Source of the DNA: Amoebophrya sp. A120
Lineage: Eukaryota; Sar; Dinophyceae; Syndiniales; Amoebophryaceae
Direction of reading: 5' to 3'
Length of the DNA stretch: 64,000 bases
NCBI GenBank assembly: GCA_905178155.1
Contig: CAJINV010000019.1
Coordinates: 976,913-1,040,912, forward strand
Shown piece after piece: positions 32,397-43,470 of the stretch (positions are counted from its first letter, which is position 1; every line of letters begins with the position of its first letter). The translations under genes and the position numbers were made by a program. The notes beneath the pieces were generated by a model. It did not search any database. It was given only the letters and a program-made list of their open reading frames with translations, and had not been told where the DNA came from.

Positions 32397-35308
32397 TCAT
32401 CGCGGCCCACCACTTCTAGTTCTCATCGAATCCACCGAGCTCGCGGACGCGGAGCGCGCGCGCGCATGATGATCAGTCGCGTGACGACTTCGAGACCTTC
32501 CTCGACGACCCGGGCCTCTGGACTGCCTCCGGCTACGACCAAGAACCTCTTCTTGCGATGCTCCCATCCCCGCCTGGAACCGCTCTTCGGTAGGACAGCG
32601 CAACGACTGAACGAAATTCCGAATCCTATCTTCCTCTGCTTCAGACAGCGGGCCAAGGTGATCCACCCTGCTGCTGCGGCTGCTGCTGCTCCCCGTTAAT
32701 ATTTCACCAGGTTCTACCGGTTGTAGTAATACCAAGGATTCTCTGTAGCGTCGAAACACCCTCGCGTAGTACGGCCTGGAGCTCCGTTCAGCGCGCGTTT
32801 GCCGCTCGACGCCCGCTTCTGCCTGTGCCACGCCAGAAGGGTCCACTGCACGCAGCGCCTCCACGGTTTTCTCCACGTCAAGCAAGGACAGCCCGTTTTC
32901 GTCCGTTAGCGTCCAGCGCACAACGAAAAGCGCTTGGAGTATCGTCGCGACTCTTCTGTGGAGTTGGTCCACTTTCGTTTCGCAAGTCATAGTGCTGGGC
33001 GCCCTCTCCGGGTTGTGCTTCTTCGCATAGCTGCCGAACATATCGCTCAAAATCTTAGCTATCTTGCTGCGCTGCGGATGCGGAGTCTCGGCGGTAGAGG
33101 CTGGCGCAGCAGCGGTCGTGGTTCTGCCGGTCTCGCTCTCGAGGAACTGCAGGCTTTTCATAAATTGGCGATGAAACTTCACCGACAAATCCGCCAGCTC
33201 CTTGTTTGCTTTCCCTCTTTGGCCAAACAAATCAAGATATCGCACAGAAAAGTCTACACATAAAATGCTACGACCTCGGGTCCACGCAGAGGTCGAAACC
33301 GGTCCTGGCGCTATCGAATCAAAAATGCAGCAATTGTAGTTCTTCCTATGCCATCAGTTTGGCAATGTGTTTATGTTCTTTCCATGAAAAGTACGAAGTA
33401 GACAGAACTCGCGGCCTGCTTGAAAAATCATGCCAAAAACGCCTCGCTTCCACTGTGCGACCAACTAGCAGCATTCTTTGCGAAGAAGCTTTCTGTGCCA
33501 TACAACGCGGCCGAGTGGATATCTCTCTACAATCGCGTCTAGATCCGCCTCCCGGTCCGCCAAATAGTGCAGCAGATTGCGAACTGCCTGCGTAAAGTCC
33601 TTGAATTTTTGTTCTTCTTGGATGCGAACATGTACATGGCCCTCTCCAGTGCGAGAATGCTCTGACTGTGTTTGCCTGGCGTACTGGCCCACGGCTGCCG
33701 CCGATGATACAGCGTCGAACGAGGTGCCCAGGGTTCGATCCCCCGCTCGTCCCGCTTCTATTAAGTCGCTGAAGTCACCAGGTTCGGCGCACTTCTCTAG
33801 CTGCACTTTCGCCGCCACAATCTTTCCCCGCAAACGTGCGACCTCGGCGCTCCGGGGCCCGCTGCAGCAACTCCGGAGCTGCTCCTGCTGCTGCAGCTCA
33901 TTCTTCTGTTCGCGCAGCGCCAGAGCTGCCGCCTTGCAGTCCTCCAAAGTGGACCGCGGCATTATCTTGCCACCGTAACTTTTCAACATGTAGCGCAAGG
34001 CCGCATCGGCGTGAGTAGCAGACTCCGCGACGGCTGTGTTTCCCAAAGCTTGGAAGTCCATGAAGAACTGACTCGGGGTGCATTTCGAGCGGTAGGGCTT
34101 GGCTGCACGGCGCGCAAGAATCTCTGCCATGGATTTCAAACGAGTCAAGCGTAACCCCCGGTCGTGCACCGCAGTGCCCACACTTAGGTAAGAAAACGCA
34201 AAACCGGTAGGCGCATCGATGTCGGTTTTCGTGCCGCCCTTCGCCAAAGCTACCAAAAACTTCTTTTGTATAGAGGTCACTTCTCTTGCTGGTGCCAGTA
34301 CGCTCCGGCTGGAAACCACTTCCGGGAGTACTCCGTCTGAGCCAACGTATCCTAACGAAAAACTGACTCCTCGCTTTTTGTCGTTGCTTTAGCAGCACAA
34401 CACCTCCGCGCACTTGTGAATATAAACTTCAAAAAATTGTTTCTGTTCCTGTCACTCGGAGCGCACCTTTTTCTGCTGATCAGGGCTGCGCGCACCCCCC
34501 ACCCGGGTTGTGCTTGTGTGTTGCTTCTCTCTCATGCTACGAGCAGCAGGCGGTTACATAAGTCGATCTAATTCTAAATCCACGTCATCAGCTCAGGCTC
34601 ATTTTTATAGGAGAAAACAAAGAGACGACTGTCGGTTCGTAGTTCTACTACTTACCGATGCGTCGTCGAGGGAGGTATCGCTATCGTATTGATTATGATT
34701 TCCTTGCAATTGCATTACAGGAGTAGTTGCAGATTGTGCAAAACCACCAAGGCGCTGTGCTAAAAACAGCTAAGCAAAAAGCGACTTCTTCAAGACCAGT
34801 TGGATAGGCGGTAGTAGCTGAGCTCGGTTCGGAACGGGCTTGCGCTAGTCGGCGATTGATCGCTCCGCACGTACAGACGAAAGCCGGCACTTGGGGGCGC
34901 GTCTGCATGCGGTCGTGTAGTCGTCAATGCTTCCGGAACTGTCTCTCGACTCTCGAGGATGATCATCAAGCCGTCCAGTGGGCGCGGAGTGATGCGCGCC
35001 CGGTCAGCCTCCGACACCCTGCTCAGGTCGTACATGGCCCACCCCACATTCCGCCCCGGAGCAAGAAGCTCCTGCACAAGCTCCAAGTCGTCCAGCTCGG
35101 GGATCTCGGGGATCGGGGGGAACTTTCTTTTATACAAATCAAACAAGCGGCGCTTCTCAAATTTTCTCATCTGGTGCCGACGCGGGTCTTGCGCAGCTTC
35201 AACCCCATTTTGACTGCCAAAAAAAAGAGGCCCCGCTCCTCCGCCAAAAGCACACCACATCGCGGAAGCGAAAGTGTTCCGGACCGACCTACGCAGAAAC
35301 TCGGTCAT
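32397..35308 (-). CDS. Unknown protein with Arg/Ser-rich C-terminus
   Basis: I do not recognise this protein. Exons, approximately: 35308-34815 (ATG; MTEFLRRSVRNTFAS), 34350-33495 and 33240-32397 (stop), together about 720 residues. The middle exon has a predicted coiled-coil-like segment (about 33840-33930, ALREQKNELQQQEQLRS). The C-terminus is rich in RS and SR dipeptides (SRRQSRGPGRRGRSRSRH), as in splicing-linked or nuclear proteins; that resemblance is compositional only. The intron at 34350-34815 has degenerate TATCC...GGATA ends with paired CTCGCTTTTT-like arms, so it may be an old introner. The second intron (about 33241-33494) also starts and ends near GATATC. Confidence 0.6.
34350..34815. 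mobile_element. Possible decayed introner
   Basis: The inner edges pair imperfectly. On the minus strand the left side begins TATCCAACTGGTC and continues GAAGTCGCTTTTTGC; the right side ends AAAGCGAGGAGTCAGTTTTTC then GTTAGGATA in shortened form. The ends keep the TATCC/GGATA signature, but the family is not one of A to K. Confidence 0.4.
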
Positions 35309-36668
35309 CTTTTTTCCTTTCCGACCACAAGTAGTGTGCAGGTTCTTGATAGATGCAAACGATGTCGACGGAACTCGGAATGCGTATATTCTGTTGCACG
35401 ATTCAGATGATAGAGTATTGGGCTACTCACTCGTAAGGCGGGGTAAAGGTAGATAAACTGTTTAGGTTTTATCGTGGAACAAGGCAAGAGACAGAAAGAA
35501 AGGACCTACAAGTTGCCTGACACCACGTGACTTAGGAGGTTGTAATAATTGACAACCGAAGTTGATGATCGTAAAGAGTCGTTTTTGCAAAACAGAAAAA
35601 TAGAAAACTACAATTGAAGAATCAATAGCACAATCATGCTCAGAATCTTGTTCCTGTTTTAGCAACTGCGGAAAACGAAACGCCGAGCGACTCTCATAAA
35701 GCATACTTATTCAAGATCTACAACACTTCGATAAGGGAACCTTTCTTCATTTCGCTTTTTCCCTTTGCTCCCCCACCAGGCACTCTAGTTGTATCTCATG
35801 GCCCAAATAAATGATGAAGATCTTCTCGCAATTTTCAATCATTTGGATCTCGATTTTTGAACTGATCTTGCCTGTGATCCTGGCACGACAATAAAATCAT
35901 TGATTTTTTGAACCGACCATCAGGATGCTCTAAAAAAGGGGACCGTGTTTATTCTTTTCTTTCTCGCAGGAGCGCGGAGGCCGCGGAACGGACAGAACCG
36001 ATGGCAACAAGGTGTCTATATTATCATAATTTCTTCGAACTATTTGTACCATTCTTGTCGCAACAGCCACGGCCTGTAGAAGCTGATCTCGTACCGAGGA
36101 CACTCTAGATACAACATTTCTGAAATGAATCCAGCATTGCGCTGCTGCAGCCGCACATTAGGAGCGGACTGAACTGTTGAAGAAACGAGAACGAATTCTC
36201 CTCGGCGACGCAAAGCGCTTATCACAATCACTCCATACCAAGTGGTCCATGAACAAAAATGGGCACGGCCTCTTCTGGGCGGAGGAGGTGGCTTTATTAG
36301 ACTCATTCGAAAAAGAAATCCCAAGTTCAAGTAGAATCTTCGACGCAAATCTTTCAGACGGAAGGGTAGAAAATAAAAGTGCGCAGTCCATAGGACGCAA
36401 CCCTCAAAACATCAAAAAGTCAAAATTATCTGAGCGGGAACGAAAACTGGGCGTAGTGGATTTTGTCTTCGTTTGTGTCGGATCGTTCGACCTAAAAAAA
36501 AATGCAATTCCAAGCATAGGCCAGGGAGTTTTGTCGTACTCGCAAAAAAGAAGGGAAAAAAGACACGTACGGGTGGAAATAGAGCAATACAGCCCCCGCT
36601 ATTATTGACGATGAATTTCTTCATTTGCAGCAATTCCTCCTTCATCATCCACCCGCACCCTTGAAGAT
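35309..36668. other. Intergenic, no supported gene
   Basis: Frames of up to 143 codons occur on the plus strand (36177-36608) but show no domain, splice context or composition bias. I regard them as chance. Confidence 0.45.
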
Positions 36669-39600
36669 TCACGATAAAATATCCGAAAGCACGCGCCTCA
36701 GCGCGACCGCCAAGTCTCGGCCATACAGCAGTGCCTCGGCCTCCAGAGTTCTTGTACTAGAACAACCATTCAGTACCACAGAAGGTGGCGACCAAGAAGA
36801 CGACCTACGTGTTGAAGACGAAGACGTACTAGATCGTGGTGAAACTACGTTGTTTTGCGTGGTCACAACTACGCCGTCAGAAGCCAAAGGTTTGGGTTGT
36901 TCTTGTTCTTCTTGCTGCGCAGCAGGCCTTCTGGTAGAAGTATTTGTCAGTATTTTCCCGTGTTTCATGCACCCCTCCACGGTAATTCCGTTTGGCCAGC
37001 GGCAGTAGAATATCAACTGCAACCATGTGGTCTGGGTCTGGAACAGTGCAAGTTTGTCAGGCTGGTCTATGATCACATGACTCTATAATTTTAATTCTGT
37101 GACGCGAGGGCAGGAAATAAAGACCCTCTCCCATGAAGGTCATGCGAAAACGCAGCCTTCCATGCGCAAAACGAATCACATAGAAGCCCAAAAAATTTGT
37201 AATGCTTGCCTGCGTAACATTGCAGTGCGCATATCATTCACTTTTGGCATTACAACTTTCCCGACCCAGAGGACATATTTGCAATGCATATCGAAGCACC
37301 CGTCTGCTTTTCGCTTGGTGTGCTCGTCCTTGGGCGCAGAAGGGGACCAGCGCGGGGTGGACGAAAACCTTCTCAGAACTTCTTCTACTCTCTTCGGAGA
37401 AGATATTTTTGTCCTTGTTGCGTTGGAGGGTCGTGTACTTGCACCAGCACAACTGTTTTTTCGACGATGAAAGAACGAGTTGCCTTCTCGTCCAGTGGTC
37501 GTGCCAGAGGACTCCGCTTCGACGGGTGTTGAACAATGATCTTCGTCAGCACTAATGATCCTTTGAAGGTTTCTACTCAGCTGGTCATACAAGTTCCCGT
37601 AGTACTCTCTGCGCAAACTGCGCAGTTTCATCTTGGATCCCGAGGCCGGGGTGGAAGAAAGAACACCAACACGCTGATGTTCATCTTCTGCTTTTCCGCA
37701 CAGCAGGAGAGCGGTCGTTAAGTCCTGGACCAGAGCGTGGAATTTCAGGTGATTATGATTTCTTCTTGCCGCAGATAAGGTCTTCATGGAACCGTTCTGC
37801 TTTGCTGGACAGGACGAACCGCGCTCCGTAGTACTGCTCTTGCTCGTGGACGATGCAAGAAGAACCATTTCAGAAGTACTAGCAGCAGTTGCAGTTCTTG
37901 CACCAGCTCCAGCATCAAGCTGACCGATCAACGCCGAATCTTCATTCGTCGTGCATGGTGGATCAACACTTGGCGTCAAAACAGCACCCGCAGATGAACA
38001 GCCCACCGCCACTTCACTTTTGATTTTGCGTCGCTTCGCCGCTGGTCCCTGAGATGAAGTAGCGGAGATGAGGTTAAAGTTGACGTCGGCGTTTTCATTG
38101 GGAACTACTACACCTGGACGTCGAGATGATGATGAAAATAAAACGTCGTCGTTCCCGTCGGGAGAAAAACTGAAATTCCCACTAGACGAGGAGGTGCTAG
38201 TACTATCCTTATCGACTTCGACTTGATGCTCGTCCGGCAGAAATGAATTATTCTCCTTCTCACCAGCGTCTACTTTAGTACTGTCTCGCAAGAACGTCCG
38301 AGTAGGAAACAACATCAAGTCCTCGAAGGAAGTCAGGTTTTTTTCCGATGTAGGCTCTACCGTGGCGGGGGAGCAAGATGCGCGGCAGGAGCTGGTGGTA
38401 GAAACCGTGCTAGTAGAAGAAGCTCCTGTGCTCGCCCTTGTAGTGCTAGTCCTAGTCTCCTCGTCTGCATCATACTGATCCACTGCGTCGGCACAGCTAC
38501 CACGACTTGTTAGTACCATGTTGAAGTTACAGCTATAGGCAGGCGAAATATAATTTGGTCCCCGCTTTATTTTTGCGCTGTGGACGTGGTCAATGGCAGG
38601 AGCTGTAGTTGCCTTTACACTGTCGCGTGCAGTACTAGACCCAGGCGGCCCTGCTGTACTAGCTGTTGGTGTTGTACAAACATGATGGCCGCTAGTATCT
38701 TCCGTTTTGGTTTTGACACAAAAAGAACCTTCTCCTGCGCCGGAGATCGTCGCGAGCACCTCGCTTCGGCTCAGGAAGCTTTTCTTCAAAACCGACTCGT
38801 CGCCGTGGATATCTAGGTGGGGGAAGAGAAGATCGGGCCGTCTACTGGAGTGCTGTACCACGACCTCCGAGTGATCTTCGCACAGGCCGTTTTCTCGTTG
38901 TTTCTGAGTAATACGAGTAGAAGTTATACTCTCCTTGTTCTTTCCGTCCCCGTCCCCCATCGCCGCCGTAATTACTCGCACCTCTTTGCTTTTGGCCTGA
39001 AACCAATCTTGGTTCATATTCACCCCCTTACTTATCAAATGCAAATATGTCTGGGTCTGGAAGAATACCTGGTTTGTCATGCATATTTTGCATGACTCAG
39101 GATGTCTGTAATGCACGATCCAACATCACAGATTTTTAGAGGCCTTCCTCATGCCTATTCGGCATGATAAAAGCCCTCCCCGCGTACTACAAACTGGACT
39201 TTTCTTGCTGGTCATGCAATACAGATTTTTTTAGAATCCAAACTCAGCATCACAACTTACAACCTTCCAGACGTCCAGGGATATTTGCAATGCATATTAC
39301 TATTCGTGTACCAATTCCCGAGGGCCACCCCATCCGGGTTCGCTAGGGGGACGACGCGCAGACACAAGCTCGGGTGCTGGCGGAAAAGCTCGAACCAAGA
39401 ATAATTGTAGTTATTTTTCCCTGCAGTCGTGCTGGAGGCTGTACATACAGTTGCGCTTGGTCGTGTGGTGCTGTAAGTAGCGGTGGAACCAACTTGCTGA
39501 TGCATGTGCTTGTCCTCCTCCTCGTCCTCTCTGGCACAAAGAATCTCCCGCAGGAAGCCCTCCAAGATGAAACTGGCAATGCTATCATAAGGAAAAACGT

Positions 39601-42239
39601 CCCCACCCCAGTGTTGTCATGCAAATCTGCATGCCAAAAAGGTTTCCCATGTGGAGCCGCATGAGAAGCGTTTTCTAGTCGTGTTTCAGAATATGTGATG
39701 CTCGAACCAGCACGATATGCTAGATCTGTGATGCTGCTGGAAGTAGCTAAACAGGATTACACTACAGGGTCAAATTTGTCATGCGAAACAACCAAAGCTG
39801 GATGATTTGTCTAGCAGATTTCCCATCTTGACTCTGGTGTGGGGATGTTTTTGCACAGGATAAATGCTCTCACCCGGGTGCTGGCGACAGACCACCCAAA
39901 GATTTCGATATCAAATGCAAAAGTGTCTGGGTCTGGAAGAATGCGCGACTTGTCACGCAGCTTTTCCATGACCCATGAGGTCTGGAATGCGAGACCCAGC
40001 ATGACAGATTCTCTGAGGTCTCTATCATGCCTTTCCTGCATGAGAAACTCCCTCTCAACTTGGTCAAAATGGGACAGCTTTTGGCACTCATGCAACACAG
40101 ATTTCTGCATGATTCGGATTTAGCATGACAAGTTGCAATCTTCCAGACCCAGACATTTTTGCATTTCATATTCGAGTTCTTCTTGTCATTCCTGAACATG
40201 GGCTGTTTCTTTCGCTCGTCATTATACTCTTCAGGCTGCTATCGTTCGTATCTGGTCTGCCGAAAGAAAGAACAGGACGGCTCTGCAATGAGGATGAGTG
40301 GAGACTCAACAGCTGCAGTGGCCTTCCCTGCTCGCTGTAGCCGATGGTTTCCAGCGTTGTGCAGATTTTCAACATGGGGTGAAAATTTGTATCCTGCTCC
40401 CGGTTTTTGTAGCTGCTGTCTTCTGCACCAGGAATTGCAACCAATTCCCGCAGGAATTTGTCACACCGGGCGATGGAGTAGGGCGGGTAGTAGGCGAAGG
40501 ATACAACTTCTTCTTTGAAATGAACTCTTGACGTCGAGGTGGACCTCACGACCTGGGGCTGGGAAAATTCTTCACTTTTCGCTCTGACACGAACTCCTCC
40601 GCGCCGTTCTTGCGCCTTGTGGTGTTCCGCCGCACATTTCTTGCCTTGTTGATCGTGAGCGTGATCTTCTTGATGTTGACCTCGGTGGAAAAAATAAGTG
40701 TACTTCCATGTAATAACACTGGAATTTTTTGTGCGCGGCGAAAATATCTTTTTGTTCGTCTGCATTTTTCTTGGGGAAAAATCTAGTCCGGCTTTAGTTG
40801 ACCCCGTCGTGAAGCCGCCACTGCACTTCGTGTTTAAGATTCGAAACCATTGAAGCTCCGGGTCATCATGGTCCTCGTCAGCAGTGGATTGTTCTGCACA
40901 TGGAATATCTCTTGTGCTGGTCGTCGTTGTGCTTCTATGACTATTGCTAATATCACCAGTTCTTGTCCCACCTTTGTCAACATGCCGTGCGGCGCAAACT
41001 TGGAAGCCCTTCCACGGCTGGGGATCATTCCCACGAACTTGTAGGCGGAATTCCACTTGGATGGGTGGTGTGAAGATTTTTTGCTGGCTCTCGTCTTCGT
41101 GATAATGGTCGTCAGGGGGTAGGTTCTCGCCGTCCTGCGCAGGTTCTACTTCATCTTTGGTGGAGGTATTTATCGTATGTGATGAATTACTTGTGCCAGA
41201 GTACTGCATCTGCAGCTTAGCTCGAAAATGGAACCAGAAGCTGTATTTCTGCGGCGTAAACTATCCAGGAAATAAAAAAGTATGTAAGTGTAACTTTCTT
41301 AGAGAAACAGCATTACAAATTTGCTCTACGTGACAGAGAAAACCTGTCATGCGTGGCTCGTAAGGAAAAACACACATGAAAAGAAGACTTCATGGCTGTC
41401 TGGCATGACAGGCGTGAGTCTGTTGCATGTTCTGCAAGACAAAAAATTTACACTTACAGAGTGGTTTTTTTCTTGCATATGAACTTCGGCAGGTTCGTGT
41501 CGTCCCGCATCTGCAGGTGGCAAACAATCTTGTCCGGTTTCTCGTACTGTTATGCATTGCAAATATGTGTGGGTCTGGAAAGTTGCCAGGTTTGTCATGC
41601 AGATTGTGTATGATCCATGATGCCTGTAATGCATGATCTAGCATCACAGATTTTTAGAGGGTTTCCTAATGCCTATCCCGCATGAGAAATGCCCTCCCCG
41701 CGTAGCACAAACTGGAGTCCTGTTGCTGGTCATGCAATACAGATTTTTTTCAAATCCAAAGACAGCATTACAAGTTCCAACCTTCGAGACCCAGACATTT
41801 TTGCATTTCATAACTGTGTCGACTTCACGATCACGTTGCCGCTCTCAAAGTCCGTGTCGATCGTGAGGTGGAATGGATGTTTGCTGTGATTTAACATATC
41901 TTCTTCATCTTTTCCACAAGCCACGGCGGAGCCAATTCTTGATGCAGGAGCTTCATGCAGCTCCTCGTCGCGGCCTGGCAGTACCACCTGGGGCTTGTCC
42001 TGCTCCAAGGAAGTAGCTACATTCGTCCCGATGTAAGCACCGCTCACCTTTGCGTGATTTTGCAGCGGCATAGACTCCAGATCACAGGCGTACGAGCTCT
42101 TTTTCTTCGTGCCATCTACCACTTCTGCACGGGGAGGGGGCACAACTGCTGGGCGTAACGAAGCGGCTGGTTTTTGTGCCCTCTTCGCTGGTTTTGTATG
42201 TGCCTTCTTCACCACAGCTTGGATCTTTTTGTTCTTCAT
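36669..42239 (-). CDS. M14 metallocarboxypeptidase, cytosolic CCP/Nna1 (AGBL) type
   Basis: A zinc carboxypeptidase of the family that trims glutamates from tubulin tails; that substrate is family knowledge, not shown here. Exons: 42239-41813, 41550-41480, 41261-40171, 39908-39863, 39582-39297, 39032-37289 and 37010-36669, about 1,300 residues. The N-terminal CCP domain reads LTIDTDFESGNV, then SFWFHF, then SFAYYPPYS. The zinc motif HPGES sits on the tiny exon at 39863-39908. RVVPLANPDGVALGNW precedes SKGVNMNQDW across the next intron. The third ligand is in LDIHGDES (about 38805). A low-complexity stretch of about 450 residues then follows, and the catalytic-glutamate region is not recognisable, so the enzyme may be inactive or very diverged. 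Six introners interrupt it; most duplications are exact and joins restore the motifs, for example HPGES-IASFILEGF. The start ATG at 42239 precedes a Lys-rich leader. Confidence 0.85.
37011..37288. mobile_element. Introner, family A
   Basis: Intron of the carboxypeptidase gene. Ends contain GTGGTCTGGGTCTGGAAC and CCGACCCAGAGGACATAT. Flanks TAGAA/TCGAA differ at one base. Confidence 0.88.
39033..39296. mobile_element. Introner, family A
   Basis: Splits the carboxypeptidase between GNWYTNS and KGVNMN. Ends contain AATATGTCTGGGTCTGGAAG and CTTCCAGACGTCCAGGGAT. Exact duplication TTACT. Confidence 0.92.
39583..39862. mobile_element. Introner, family B
   Basis: Inserted directly behind the HPGES zinc motif. 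Ends contain AAAAACGTCCCCACCCCA and GTGGGGATGTTTTTGCAC. Exact duplication AATGC. Confidence 0.93.
39909..40170. mobile_element. Introner, family A
   Basis: Precedes the HPGES exon. Ends TATCAAATGCAAAAGTGTC then TGGGTCTGGAAG, with the complement on the right. Exact duplication TTCGA. Confidence 0.93.
41262..41479. mobile_element. Introner, family F
   Basis: Intron of the carboxypeptidase gene. Ends contain AAAGTATGTAAGTGTAACTT and AATTTACACTTACAGAGTGG. Flanks TAAAC/TGAAC differ at one base. Confidence 0.88.
41551..41812. mobile_element. Introner, family A
   Basis: Intron of the carboxypeptidase gene. Ends TATGCATTGCAAATATGTG then TGGGTCTGGAAAG, with the complement on the right. Exact duplication ACTGT. 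Confidence 0.92.
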
Positions 42240-43470
42240 GATCAGAAATTTATCCGTGCGGATACGTGGTAAGTAAGTAAAAAGGAAAACGAAAAGATGA
42301 AAACCGTTAATGTAAAGAACAAGAAGTCGTAAGAACAGAGGAAAATAAATCAACAATTGAAGTGTGCTTCGCAAAAATTTCAAAATCAAAACTGCAAGGC
42401 TGCATGTGTCAATACGACCATGTATGTCCTGGATAGTGAAGAAACTAGGTCAAAAACGCGACTGCGACAACATCAACATCTTCATGAAAGCGACTCAATA
42501 ATAAATGTGGTTGTGACACAAAAATTCAAAACAAAGCGATTCAAAAACTCAAAACGATGAGGAAGAAAAGTACAATTGCGTGAAAAAAAAGTACTTAAAA
42601 CCCACAACTTAGTCATAGGCTAGTTGTTCGCCAAGGCTGCTCTTGACACAAAATTCAACGCGCGGGGTGCGTGCGTGGGCGACGTGCTAGTTTAGTTCCT
42701 CTACAACGAACTTGAGTTAGGACCTGACAAAGTGAAAATCAACAGCTCCGATGCAATAAAACGAGTTTAGCGACCTGCACCTCGAGGACAGAAAAGTGAT
42801 TCATCAACTAACTGCCTTTCCTCGTAGATAGTCGTTGGACGGAAATTTACAACTTCCGGTGCACGTACGATGTTGATGATGATGGTGGTGGACGTAGGTT
42901 CTACTTGTATCTCCTCTATGAAGCACGGCACAAGGGAACTACGCGATCTTGACGTTAGCAATAGGTATGTGAATAGTTTGCTATATTCCTGCATTCACCT
43001 GCTACAAGTGCAGCTACTGCAGCTACAACTTCCTTGCCAGTGGAAATGGACAGGAGATATTCCTGGACCGAGAAGCCTCGGAATCACGACCGACGGAGCA
43101 TTTTCAATTTGAATTGTTACTAGACAGACACTTAAGCACTTTTTCTCCCTGCCGAACATGCTTATCGAACACAAAAGCACAGCTGCTTCGACAATCCATG
43201 GAACAGGAACAAACGGCAGAGGCAGATCTGGAAGCCCCCGGCCTCTTTGGTTTTAAAGTCGGCCCGTCATGTGCCACCAACATTGAAGAAGTAAACAAGT
43301 ACTTACTCTCAACTCCGTAATTCTTCCGCTGCTAGACCTCCACAACTTGTAGTTTATAAAACCATGAAGCCTTGTCGTCTCGCGTCCGTCTGCTCGCTGC
43401 AAGAACTTTATGCAAACCGAGGGGGTGAAAGCTGCTGCTGCAGAAATTTCTGTCCAAAAATGCTTTATTG
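42240..43470. other. Intergenic, no supported gene
   Basis: The 5' flank of the carboxypeptidase gene and the 3' flank of the transporter gene. Several GTAAGTA-like donors (for example 42265-42275 on the minus strand) hint at a 5' UTR intron, but no exon can be fixed. Confidence 0.45.

Noticed and set aside
36177-36608. Plus-strand frame of 143 codons
   Set aside because: Opposite to the strand of every other gene, no domain, no splice or start context.
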